From assembly GCA_002305955.1 (NCBI GenBank), contig DBRH01000013.1, positions 19,167 to 25,415 on the forward strand: a stretch of DNA of 6,249 nucleotides, read 5' to 3'. This document shows positions 1-6,094 of the stretch, piece after piece (position 1 is the first letter of the stretch; each line of letters starts with the position of its first letter). The DNA comes from Kosmotogaceae bacterium UBA1373 (GTDB taxonomy: Bacteria; Thermotogota; Thermotogae; Petrotogales; Kosmotogaceae). The notes beneath the pieces are model-generated. The model was not told where the DNA came from. It saw nothing but the letters and a program-made list of their open reading frames with translations, and ran no database searches. A program made the position numbers and the translations under genes.

Positions 1-1
1 A

Positions 2-145
2 GAACTTCTATCTTTCGCCGACGGCGCGATAGTTGGAAGTTTTTTCAAAGAAGGAAACGACTGGAAGAATCCCGTGGACGGTAAAAAAGTCGGGAGTTTC
101 ATGAAAAAGATTCATTCTCTGAGAAGGGAGCTTTCGGATGATTGA
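2..145 (+). CDS. BtpA/SgcQ-family TIM-barrel protein, C-terminal fragment (5' end outside window)
   Basis: An open frame enters from the left edge in frame 2 and ends at TGA 143-145, giving the last 47 residues of a protein whose start lies outside the window. The segment reads ADGAIVGSFFKEG, followed by a tryptophan and NPVD, then a short basic helix. This resembles the C-terminal phosphate-binding strand and helix of the BtpA/SgcQ family, predicted TIM-barrel proteins often labelled photosystem I biogenesis proteins because of one cyanobacterial member. Their biochemical role outside photosynthesis is not settled, and SgcQ sits in a sugar operon of E. coli. The stop overlaps the start of the kinase gene by 8 bases, so this is very likely an upstream cistron of the same operon. 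The family call rests on 47 residues recalled from memory. Confidence 0.7.
   Translation, partial: ELLSFADGAIVGSFFKEGNDWKNPVDGKKVGSFMKKIHSLRRELSDD
126..130 (+). promoter_or_regulatory. Ribosome binding site of the kinase gene, inside the upstream gene
   Basis: GGGAG lies seven bases before the ATG at 138, within the coding sequence of the BtpA-family gene. It supports ATG 138 over the later in-frame ATG at 174, and fits translation coupled to the upstream cistron. Confidence 0.6.
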
Positions 146-1082
146 CTTCGAATTCAACGGCGAGATACTCTGCATGGGCAGTATAAACATGGATCTGGTG
201 ATGGTTATGGACCGTCTTCCCGAACCGGGCGAGACTGTGGTGACGGACAACTTCAACACCTATCCCGGCGGAAAGGGTGGAAACCAGGCCGTTACGGCCG
301 CTGTGCAGGGGGCGAAGGTAAAAATGTTTTCAAAACTGGGAGGCGACGGCTTCAGCAAGGAGTTGCTGGAGAAGATGGCTTCCAGGGGCGTCGACACATC
401 CAGGATACTCATAGACAGGGAAAAGACGGCCGGTATCGCTATCATACGTGTAGATAGCAAAGGCCAGAACTCGATATCCTTCACCCCCGGGAGCAACGCC
501 TTTCTGACGCCGGGCGATGTACTCGAAAACTCGGACCTCTTCGTGCCCGGCAGGATCCTGCTCCTGACGATGGAGATAAATCTCGAGACCATATACCGGG
601 CCATAAGGCTGGCGGGCCAGCGCGGGATGTTCGTGATCGTCGATCCGGCACCGGCACCTTCCAGACCCTTCCCCGCCGATATCCCCCCTCTGGTGGATGT
701 TATCAAGCCGAACGAATCCGAGGCCAGGGCGATCACCGGAATCGAGATAAAAAACACGGCCGATGCGAAGGCCGCGATAGAGAGATTGAAAGAGATGGGT
801 TTCAAACTGCCGGTGGTAACACTAGGAGATAAAGGCGTGGTGGCCTGCATCGACGACGGAATCGTAGAGTTCCCCCCCTTGAGCGTGGAATGCATCGACA
901 CAACGGCGGCTGGCGACGTGTTTTCAGGGACTCTCGCCGCCTCGCTCGCGCAGGGCTGTTCGATCGAGAGATCGCTTGAGCTTGCCAACTGCGCCGGAGC
1001 CTTGAGCACCACGATCGCTGGAGCCCAGACTTCGATACCGTCGCCTGAGAGAGTAAGGCAATTCATGGATAAGCGGGTGTGA
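138..1082 (+). CDS. rbsK: Ribokinase-type sugar kinase (PfkB family)
   Basis: A complete 314-residue kinase of the PfkB/ribokinase family, close to the usual length of about 310. It is expected to transfer phosphate from ATP to the 5-hydroxyl of ribose, or a related sugar, in the cytoplasm. Visible motifs are GSINMD (14-19, sugar-binding Asn17 and Asp19), PGGKGGNQAV (43-52), Glu146 at the position of E. coli RbsK Glu143, KPNESEA (190-196, the NxxE metal and phosphate motif), TLGDKG (228-233) and DTTAAGDVFSG (254-264) with Asp260 as catalytic base. AGAQTSIP (294-301) matches the ribokinase C-terminal nucleotide and cation loop. The start is ATG 138, preceded by GGGAG, and overlaps the upstream gene by 8 bases. 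The next gene starts inside this stop codon. A ribokinase is the best match, but PfkB enzymes vary in substrate, and the transporter pocket here is unusual. Confidence 0.92.
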   Translation: MIDFEFNGEILCMGSINMDLVMVMDRLPEPGETVVTDNFNTYPGGKGGNQAVTAAVQGAKVKMFSKLGGDGFSKELLEKMASRGVDTSRILIDREKTAGIAIIRVDSKGQNSISFTPGSNAFLTPGDVLENSDLFVPGRILLLTMEINLETIYRAIRLAGQRGMFVIVDPAPAPSRPFPADIPPLVDVIKPNESEARAITGIEIKNTADAKAAIERLKEMGFKLPVVTLGDKGVVACIDDGIVEFPPLSVECIDTTAAGDVFSGTLAASLAQGCSIERSLELANCAGALSTTIAGAQTSIPSPERVRQFMDKRV

Positions 1083-2581
1083 TAAGGGTGGCCGGAACCG
1101 TACTGAAGCTCGAAGATATAAATAAATCCTTTGGAGGGATCCACGCGCTCAAGAACGTTCAGTTCGAACTCTCCGAGGGCGAGGTTCACGCCCTCCTGGG
1201 CGAGAACGGTGCGGGAAAATCGACGCTCATAAAAATCCTGACCGGTGTCCACAGGATGGACTCGGGAAAGATCCTGATTCACGGGAAGAACGTCGTGATA
1301 GAAGATCCCGTCGATGCGCGCCAGAAGGGGATAGGGGCTATCTACCAGGAACTCAGCCTAATCGACAGTCTGACGGTGGCCGAGAATATCTTCCTGGGTC
1401 ATGAACCGGTCGGCAATTTCTTCGGCAACCTCAAGAAGAAGGAACTGACCGGAAGGGCTCTGGAGTACCTCAACACCTTCGGCATAGAAATAGCGCCGGA
1501 AACGCCGGTATCGGACCTCGGACTGGGACAGAAGAGGATCGTGGAAATTGTGAAAGCGCTCTCGATCAACGCCAACATACTTCTTCTGGACGAGCCGACC
1601 ACCGGAATGAGCAAGGCCGAGATCGACACTCTCTTCTCCATAATGGACGACCTGAAGAGTAAGAAAGTCACCATGATCTATATCTCTCACTATCTGGATG
1701 AAGTCTTCAGGGTCTGCGACAGGGCCACCGTTCTGAGGGACGGCGAAAACGCCGGCGTCTTCAAAATCGGGGAGGTGGATCTCAAAACCCTGGTCAGGGC
1801 CATGCTGGGCAGAACCTTGAAAGAGGAGTTCCCCGGGCGAAGCGGCTTCCCCGGCCGGGAGACCGTGCTCGAAGCCAGCGAGTTCCGGAGCGAGGGCATG
1901 GCCGCACCGGTTTCCTTCAAGCTTCACAGGGGCGAAATACTTGGGATCACAGGGATCATAGGTTCGGGCAAGAGCGAGCTGGCACTCGGTCTGTTCGGAG
2001 TCGATCGAAAGGTGGCGGGCGAGATAGCGGTGAAGGAGGAAAGGGCGGCGATAACATCGCCGAACGACGCTAAAAGGCGCGGCATCTCCTTTGTGCCGGA
2101 AGACAGAAAGGTTCAGGGCCTCTTCTTGAGACTACCTGTCGAGCACAATATCACCATCGCCAATCTGGCGCTCTCCATGAAGCGGGGAATTATTTCCTAC
2201 AGGAAGCGCTTCGAGATCGCCAGAGAAACGGCCGAAAAGCTTAAAGTCACACCCCTGGACGTAAAAATGCCCGTGCAGAACCTTTCCGGCGGAAATCAGC
2301 AAAAGGTGGTTATAGGGAAGTGGCTTTGCGGGGCGACCGATATCTTCATTCTCGATGAACCGACCCGCGGAATAGATATCGGTGCGAAGACGGAAATATA
2401 CTCTCTGATAAACTCCCTGGCCGACAACGGCGCGGGGATACTGATAATGTCCTCGGAGTTCAGAGAGATGAGCGGAGTGTGCGACAGGGTACTGATTATG
2501 CGTAAAGGAAGCGTGGTTTCCGAACTCGCCGGTGAAGAATTGACAACGGAGAAAATACTTACAGTGGCGCTTGGAGGTTGA
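1079..2581 (+). CDS. rbsA: Sugar ABC transporter ATP-binding protein, RbsA type with two nucleotide-binding domains
   Basis: A 500-residue cytoplasmic ATPase with two fused nucleotide-binding domains, the normal RbsA/MglA layout and length. Domain 1 has Walker A GENGAGKST (41-49), Q-loop Gln90, a degenerate signature LGLGQKR (147-153), Walker B ILLLDEPT (167-174) and H-loop His204. Domain 2 has Walker A GIIGSGKSE (292-300), signature LSGGNQQK (402-409), Walker B with DEPTRGID (426-433), and MSSE (457-460) where the H-loop histidine would be, as is usual in this family. It should energise import through the following permease. The chosen start is GTG 1079, which overlaps the kinase stop as GTGA and has only a weak ribosome site, so it probably depends on translational coupling. 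GTG 1088 is a possible alternative. The specific sugar cannot be read from this subunit. Confidence 0.93.
   Translation: MIRVAGTVLKLEDINKSFGGIHALKNVQFELSEGEVHALLGENGAGKSTLIKILTGVHRMDSGKILIHGKNVVIEDPVDARQKGIGAIYQELSLIDSLTVAENIFLGHEPVGNFFGNLKKKELTGRALEYLNTFGIEIAPETPVSDLGLGQKRIVEIVKALSINANILLLDEPTTGMSKAEIDTLFSIMDDLKSKKVTMIYISHYLDEVFRVCDRATVLRDGENAGVFKIGEVDLKTLVRAMLGRTLKEEFPGRSGFPGRETVLEASEFRSEGMAAPVSFKLHRGEILGITGIIGSGKSELALGLFGVDRKVAGEIAVKEERAAITSPNDAKRRGISFVPEDRKVQGLFLRLPVEHNITIANLALSMKRGIISYRKRFEIARETAEKLKVTPLDVKMPVQNLSGGNQQKVVIGKWLCGATDIFILDEPTRGIDIGAKTEIYSLINSLADNGAGILIMSSEFREMSGVCDRVLIMRKGSVVSELAGEELTTEKILTVALGG
2573..2577 (+). promoter_or_regulatory. Ribosome binding site that decides the rbsC start
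   Basis: GGAGG in the last codons of rbsA sits 9 bases before ATG 2587 and 6 bases before GTG 2584. The earliest in-frame start, TTG 2578, directly abuts this site with no spacer and is therefore unlikely. ATG 2587 is preferred, and GTG 2584 remains possible. Confidence 0.65.
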
Positions 2582-2586
2582 ACGTG

Positions 2587-3555
2587 ATGGACAAAAAAAT
2601 AGAAACCGGGGAGAGAAAGACTGTGAACTGGGTGAAGATCAAAAGACTCCTGAAGGGCGAGCTGGGATTGATACTGATACTCGTGGCCCTGCTGGCGGTC
2701 TTCTCCTTTCTGTCCCCTTATTTCTTCACCTCGAAGAATCTACTGAATATCACCCGGCAGGTTTCGATCACGCTAATAGTCGCTATTGGCATGACTTTCG
2801 TGATCCTCACCGGAGAGATAGATCTCTCGGTAGGATCGGCCGCGGCGCTGGTCGGGGTTACAACGGCGGTAGTCTTGAAAGCGTCCGGCCAACTGGAACT
2901 GGCTATGATTGCAGGCCTCCTCATGGGGGCGGGAATCGGAATCGTTAACGGACTTCTAACGGTGTACGGTAGGGTTCAATCGTTTATCGTAACGCTCGCG
3001 ATGCTGGGCGTGGCAAGAGGAGCGGCCCTTGTCTGGACCGGCGGGAAACCGATCTCGAAGTTGCCCGCTGATTTCGGAACCATGGGCGCCGGATACCTGG
3101 GGGTCGTTCCGGTCTCATCCATCATCGCCGCCGGAATCTTCGTACTGGCGTTTTTCGTTCTGAACAGAACCAAGCACGGTGTTTACATGAAATCGATAGG
3201 GGCCAACCGCGAAGCGGCGAGGCTGTCGGCCATTCCCGTCAAGCGCTACAGGGTTCTCGCCTTCGTGATATCGGGCGTGATGAGCGGCCTGGGCGGTATA
3301 TTGATCACTTCAAGACTCCTTTCGGCCCAGCCAACCGCCGGCGAAGGACTTGAACTGAACGTGATCGCTGCCGTAATTCTGGGTGGCGCTTCCCTGTCAG
3401 GGGGTATAGGAACGGTTCTCGGCACGCTTCTGGGTACCATGGTGATCGGTGTAATAGACAACGGAATGAATCTGGTGGGTGTATCGTCGTTCTTTCAGCA
3501 GATCGTAAAGGGTGTAATAATCCTTGTTGCAGTACTGGCCAAACGCAGTGACTGA
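2587..3555 (+). CDS. rbsC: Sugar ABC transporter permease, RbsC type
   Basis: A 322-residue integral membrane protein of the RbsC/AraH/XylH permease family, matching the usual length. It has a short basic cytoplasmic N-terminus, then hydrophobic segments at about 25-47, 59-76, 81-97, 105-127, 133-153, 173-193, 223-243, 260-293 (probably two) and 301-318. Family marks are LTGEIDLSVGS (74-84; the usual form has GGIDLSVGS, with Glu here for the second Gly), and the cytoplasmic loop IGANREAARLSAIPV (204-218), which couples to the ATPase. LGGASLSGGIGT (265-276) is also typical. It would form the pore, probably as a homodimer, with RbsA below and RbsB outside. The start is placed at ATG 2587 because GGAGG lies at a good distance; a TTG nine bases upstream would add three residues but has no usable ribosome site. 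Sugar specificity is not determined by what can be seen. Confidence 0.93.
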   Translation: MDKKIETGERKTVNWVKIKRLLKGELGLILILVALLAVFSFLSPYFFTSKNLLNITRQVSITLIVAIGMTFVILTGEIDLSVGSAAALVGVTTAVVLKASGQLELAMIAGLLMGAGIGIVNGLLTVYGRVQSFIVTLAMLGVARGAALVWTGGKPISKLPADFGTMGAGYLGVVPVSSIIAAGIFVLAFFVLNRTKHGVYMKSIGANREAARLSAIPVKRYRVLAFVISGVMSGLGGILITSRLLSAQPTAGEGLELNVIAAVILGGASLSGGIGTVLGTLLGTMVIGVIDNGMNLVGVSSFFQQIVKGVIILVAVLAKRSD

Positions 3556-3570
3556 TCGTTCGAAAAGAAA

Positions 3571-3576
3571 AGGAGG
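3571..3576 (+). promoter_or_regulatory. Strong ribosome binding site of rbsB
   Basis: AGGAGG lies six bases before ATG 3583, in the only true intergenic gap of the operon (3556-3582). It is the best ribosome site in the cluster, which fits the high amounts usually needed for a binding protein relative to the membrane complex. Confidence 0.75.
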
Positions 3577-3582
3577 AGTAAC

Positions 3583-4473
3583 ATGAAGAAGGTAATTCTT
3601 TTAGTTCTGATGGTGGGATTGTTGGCACTAACCGGCATGGCGGCAAAGACAATCGGCTTCGCCGTCTCTACTCTGGCAAATCCTTTCTTCGTAACCATGA
3701 AGGAGGGAGGGGAAGCAAAGGCCGCCGAACTCGGTCTGGGCTTCGTCGTTCTGGATGCGCAGGACTCTCCGGAGAAGCAGTTCTCTCAGGTCCAGGACCT
3801 GATAATCAGAAAAGTCGATGTCCTCATAATCAACCCCGTTGATTCCGACGCGATAGTTCCGGCCGTTCTCGAGGCCAACGCCGCGGGAATACCTGTCATT
3901 ACCGTTACCAGGCCGTCCAACGGCGGAGTCGTCGCACAGCACCTGGATATCGACAACAAAGAGGCCGGAATGCTGGCCGCAGTTGCCATGGCTAACGCTC
4001 TGAACGGTAAGGGAAGGGTCGCCATTCTCGAGGGAATCCCCGGGGCTCCATCGGCCACCGACAGACAGCAGGGCTTTGTAAACGAACTCAAGAAATACCC
4101 GGATATCCAGGTTGTGACATCCCTTACCGCGAACTACTCGAGAGAGCAGGGCGCAACTGTCGCCGAGGATATCCTTCAGGGCAACCCTGTGCTCAACGGC
4201 ATTTACGGACACAACGACGAAATGGCTCTCGGTGCGGTGAGAGCTGCGATCGCGGCCGGCAGACTTTCCGAATTGAAAATCGTGGGAATCGATGCCACCG
4301 ACGACGCCCTGGCTGCCATCAAAGCCGGAGAAATGGTCGCCACGGTTCAGCAGCAGCCTGCCTTACAGATGGCTATGGCCGTCGTGGCGGCGCAGAGAAT
4401 AATCAACGGCGCGACCGTCGAGCCTAAGGTCATAATTCCGCTAAAGCTTATCACCATCGAAGAACTGGAATAA
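3583..4473 (+). CDS. rbsB: Periplasmic sugar-binding protein, RbsB-like (peripla_BP_4 fold)
   Basis: A 296-residue secreted solute-binding protein. Residues 1-20 form a signal peptide (MKK, a hydrophobic stretch, then GMA before Ala21) with no lipobox cysteine, so the product should be soluble outside the membrane. Alignment by eye with mature E. coli RbsB finds most ribose contacts: Asn33, Phe35 and Phe36 (NPFF), Asn84 (INPVDSDA), Arg110, Arg161, Asn211 (HNDEMALGA), Asp237 and Gln257. Three contacts differ: Thr109 for Asp89, Tyr185 for Phe164 and Ile236 for Phe214. The fold and general role in presenting a sugar to RbsC/RbsA are secure; ribose as the ligand is likely but not certain, and a related pentose, allose-like sugar or nucleoside-derived sugar is possible. 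It is the last gene of the operon, followed 19 bases later by a terminator. Confidence 0.92.
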   Translation: MKKVILLVLMVGLLALTGMAAKTIGFAVSTLANPFFVTMKEGGEAKAAELGLGFVVLDAQDSPEKQFSQVQDLIIRKVDVLIINPVDSDAIVPAVLEANAAGIPVITVTRPSNGGVVAQHLDIDNKEAGMLAAVAMANALNGKGRVAILEGIPGAPSATDRQQGFVNELKKYPDIQVVTSLTANYSREQGATVAEDILQGNPVLNGIYGHNDEMALGAVRAAIAAGRLSELKIVGIDATDDALAAIKAGEMVATVQQQPALQMAMAVVAAQRIINGATVEPKVIIPLKLITIEELE

Positions 4474-4492
4474 TTCAGGGTTAATCGAAAAG

Positions 4493-4522
4493 ACGGGCGT
4501 CCTCAAAGGCGCCCGTTTTTTT
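4493..4522 (+). terminator. Intrinsic terminator of the sugar operon, possibly bidirectional
   Basis: ACGGGCG (4493-4499) pairs with CGCCCGT (4510-4516). Two further inner pairs (one a T-G wobble) leave a loop CTCAAA, and seven T residues follow at 4516-4522. This is a textbook Rho-independent terminator 19 bases after the rbsB stop. Read on the minus strand, the same stem is followed by CTTTT, so it may also weakly stop the convergent gene that ends at 4598. Confidence 0.9.
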
Positions 4523-4546
4523 GTGCAGGAAATACGGGACTCATAA

Positions 4547-4576
4547 CCCGCATAACTCATACTGTGAGTTTCCGGG
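4547..4576. other. Imperfect hairpin between the convergent genes
   Basis: AACTCA (4554-4559) pairs with TGAGTT (4565-4570), and the flanking CCCG (4547-4550) pairs with CGGG (4573-4576) across a small internal loop. It lies 21 bases beyond the stop of the minus-strand gene and could protect its 3' end or help terminate it. No T-run follows on either strand, so it is not a standard terminator. Nothing else was recognised in 4523-4597. Confidence 0.4.
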
Positions 4577-4597
4577 CTCCTGATCCTAAATCCTCGC

Positions 4598-5131
4598 TCA
4601 AGCTACATTACAGTAACTGGCAAAATACAGTCTCTGGATAAGGCGCTTGTGATACATAACATCGCGCCGTTCGAAGAAGATCTTCTCCACCGAAGTCCAG
4701 ATGAAGACCCAGCTTGTTATGACCAGTATCTGGTCGATCAGGTACGAGGCCGTGAAACTCATCGTCGCGAGAAAAGTGGAGACTCCCATGATGACGGCGC
4801 CGATGGCGAGCATTATGAGGCCGATTCTGGTGAGTCTCTTCATATCCCTATCCAGGTAATACAGCCGGGGAATCAGTTCTTTCTTTATGGACTCTAGAAA
4901 GGTATCCAGATCGCCCGTTCCCGCATCTTCACATTCTACGACTACCGCAACTCCCCTGTGGAGAGGGAGATACCGGGTTCCATCTTCCAGGTTGTCGATG
5001 ATTTCGCGAATTTCCTGCTCATCCGGGAGGAAGTTCGAGACTTTCAAATGAACCGTATCATCTTCTACCTCTTCGGAATAGGCCTTAACTCTTTCATCCA
5101 GCTCTTCTATCTTCTCTTTTATGGATCTCAA
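4598..5131 (-). CDS. Uncharacterised membrane protein with two C-terminal transmembrane helices
   Basis: A 177-residue protein of no named function. The first half is soluble and acidic, with a likely coiled-coil helix at 2-22 (EKIEELDERVKAYSEEVEDD) and a mixed segment at 26-70. A charged helix (77-100) leads into two hydrophobic segments at about 103-124 and 130-148, then a basic tail with FFERRDV and HKRLIQRL. Glycine in TM1 and WVFIW near the end of TM2, followed by an ERR motif and a basic helix, remind me of a family of small bacterial two-helix proteins without assigned role; this is recall, not a search. The start is TTG 5131 with AGAAAGG five bases upstream; no ATG, GTG or other TTG exists in the open frame above it. 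The gene converges on the sugar operon and diverges from the zinc enzyme gene. The coding call is supported by an extended -10 promoter upstream. Confidence 0.78.
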   Translation of the reverse strand: MRSIKEKIEELDERVKAYSEEVEDDTVHLKVSNFLPDEQEIREIIDNLEDGTRYLPLHRGVAVVVECEDAGTGDLDTFLESIKKELIPRLYYLDRDMKRLTRIGLIMLAIGAVIMGVSTFLATMSFTASYLIDQILVITSWVFIWTSVEKIFFERRDVMYHKRLIQRLYFASYCNVA

Positions 5132-5182
5132 GGGTACCTTTCTGCTTATGTTGTTTCCCCCCTTTCCACAGTTTTCATCGAG

Positions 5183-5191
5183 AGTATATCA
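5183..5191 (-). promoter_or_regulatory. Extended -10 promoter of the two-helix membrane protein gene
   Basis: On the minus strand the bases read TGATATACT, an extended -10 element (TG, one base, then TATACT, five of six matches to consensus). No good -35 lies at 15-18 bases upstream, which fits extended -10 promoters. Transcription would start near 5176, giving a leader of about 45 bases before TTG 5131. Confidence 0.5.
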
Positions 5192-5216
5192 TTCGAGACA
5201 GGCCGGAAAGCTTTTT

Positions 5217-5259
5217 CTTTCACGGTGTACTCACTTAATTTCAATCGAGTACACGAAAG
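5217..5259. repeat. Perfect 8-bp inverted repeat with extensions in the divergent control region
   Basis: GTGTACTC (5225-5232) is exactly mirrored by GAGTACAC (5247-5254) across a 14-base AT-rich spacer, so the arm centres are 22 bases apart, about two helical turns. CTTTC (5217-5221) outside the left arm also mirrors GAAAG (5255-5259) outside the right arm if three unpaired bases are allowed on the left. The site lies between two divergent genes and overlaps a weak rightward promoter, as an operator would. It could instead fold as an RNA hairpin of up to 13 pairs. The regulator is not in the window. Confidence 0.6.
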
Positions 5260-5268
5260 ATCTATGTT
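5240..5268 (+). promoter_or_regulatory. Weak candidate sigma-70 promoter of the zinc enzyme gene
   Basis: TATGTT (5263-5268) matches the -10 consensus at four of six places, with TTCAAT (5240-5245) 17 bases upstream matching -35 at three of six. The right arm of the inverted repeat falls in the spacer, so a bound protein would block polymerase. The match is poor and other start points are possible. Confidence 0.25.
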
Positions 5269-5301
5269 ACCATTGGTCATACCGGGCGTTTGGCCCTGCA
5301 C

Positions 5302-5305
5302 GGAG
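5302..5305 (+). promoter_or_regulatory. Ribosome binding site of the zinc enzyme gene
   Basis: GGAG lies six bases before ATG 5312 and supports that start, which also gives a complete signal peptide. Confidence 0.6.
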
Positions 5306-5311
5306 TGAATT

Positions 5312-6094
5312 ATGAAGGCGACTCTTCTACTGCTATTTCTGATAGTATGCTCTCTTTGCCTGGGATGGAGCTTCTTCACCCACAGCAGGATAGCCGTCGC
5401 GGCTCTTGAAAGCATCGAGCCTTCGTTGCTCGAGGCGATCAGCGGGGGTCTGCCCCTGCCGCTTTTCAACGACTGGATAGGGCTGCAGGCATCTTTCGTC
5501 GACGTTGACAGGTACTTCGTGAGGGAGCTCGTTCCCGGTCACAGCTTCCGTATTCATAATTATCCTGGAATAGAAGGGCTGACGATGTCAGAGATTCTCG
5601 AGCTTCCCGGAATGTCCAGAAACGCCCTCGGCGCCCTCATAACTGCCTTCTTTGATGTCAGAAATCTCTCCCGATCGGACGACTTCGCCGGAACTTCCTA
5701 CGCCATCGCCAGGCTTTTCCACTTTGCCAGCGATCTCACGATGCCGCTCCACGTTGTGAACAACAACGACGGTCAATTAACCGGTCAGCCGGGACTCCAT
5801 GTGAGGATCGAATCGATTCTGGGCAACTTCTTCTTCAGGAGCGAAATGCTCCTCAGGCAAGGACCGCGCATCTTCGGAGACGAGGAGATCCCCGTGGTGC
5901 TTTTCGAAAGCATCCGCAAGTCGATGGAACAGTCTAAAGTATTCGAAGAAGCCGACATGAAAAGAAAGAGAGACTCCGCCTACAGGTTTGCCGCACTCTG
6001 GGGGGACGTAAAAGAAGTATTCATCGAAGCCACGAGCAGAGCCGTATATCTATGCGCAAGTCTTCTTATAAGCGCGATTTCGCAGCCCAACTGA
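5312..6094 (+). CDS. Secreted zinc-dependent phospholipase C / P1 nuclease-like phosphodiesterase
   Basis: A 260-residue protein with a signal peptide at 1-18 (hydrophobic core, then CLG). Predicted cleavage exposes Trp19, matching the N-terminal Trp1 that binds zinc through its amino group and carbonyl in B. cereus phospholipase C and P1 nuclease. The mature length, 242 residues, is close to the 245 of B. cereus enzyme. Other likely ligands are His24 (Trp+5, as in P1), Asp64 or Asp66, His82 in RIHNYPG, then His137, Asp141, His147, His163 and Glu167. The spacing HxxxD, x5, H, x15, HxxxE is nearly that of the phospholipase C ligands H118, D122, H128, H142 and E146. The signature segment reads HFASDLTMPLH. 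It probably cleaves a phosphodiester bond in phospholipids or nucleic acid outside the membrane; which one cannot be told. Neither cysteine in the signal region fits a lipobox. It is monocistronic in this window, with no clear terminator after it. Confidence 0.82.
   Translation: MKATLLLLFLIVCSLCLGWSFFTHSRIAVAALESIEPSLLEAISGGLPLPLFNDWIGLQASFVDVDRYFVRELVPGHSFRIHNYPGIEGLTMSEILELPGMSRNALGALITAFFDVRNLSRSDDFAGTSYAIARLFHFASDLTMPLHVVNNNDGQLTGQPGLHVRIESILGNFFFRSEMLLRQGPRIFGDEEIPVVLFESIRKSMEQSKVFEEADMKRKRDSAYRFAALWGDVKEVFIEATSRAVYLCASLLISAISQPN

Noticed and set aside
260..1282. 340-residue open frame on the minus strand across the kinase gene
   Set aside because: It lies antisense to a clear ribokinase with all motifs, shows no recognisable domain, and is a by-product of codon bias.
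1358..1927. 189-residue minus-strand frame inside rbsA
   Set aside because: It is opposite a conserved ABC ATPase region and has no family features.
2578..2586. TTG 2578 as the start of rbsC
   Set aside because: It directly abuts the GGAGG ribosome site, leaving no spacer; ATG 2587 is spaced correctly.
2571..2948. 125-residue plus-strand frame across the rbsA/rbsC junction
   Set aside because: It is a low-complexity, Arg/Gly-rich out-of-frame reading of the permease, whose own frame has clear membrane helices.
3628..4212. 194-residue minus-strand frame inside rbsB
   Set aside because: It is antisense to a well-conserved binding protein with signal peptide and ligand residues.
5284..5296. 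GGGC-GTTTG-GCCC mini-hairpin ahead of the zinc enzyme gene as a riboswitch or attenuator
   Set aside because: Four pairs are too short to claim a regulatory RNA, and no known riboswitch features surround it.
4958..5308. 116-residue plus-strand frame over the start of the two-helix protein and the control region
   Set aside because: It competes with the minus-strand gene, which has a promoter, ribosome site and sensible membrane topology; its hydrophobic part is the reverse reading of a charged helix.
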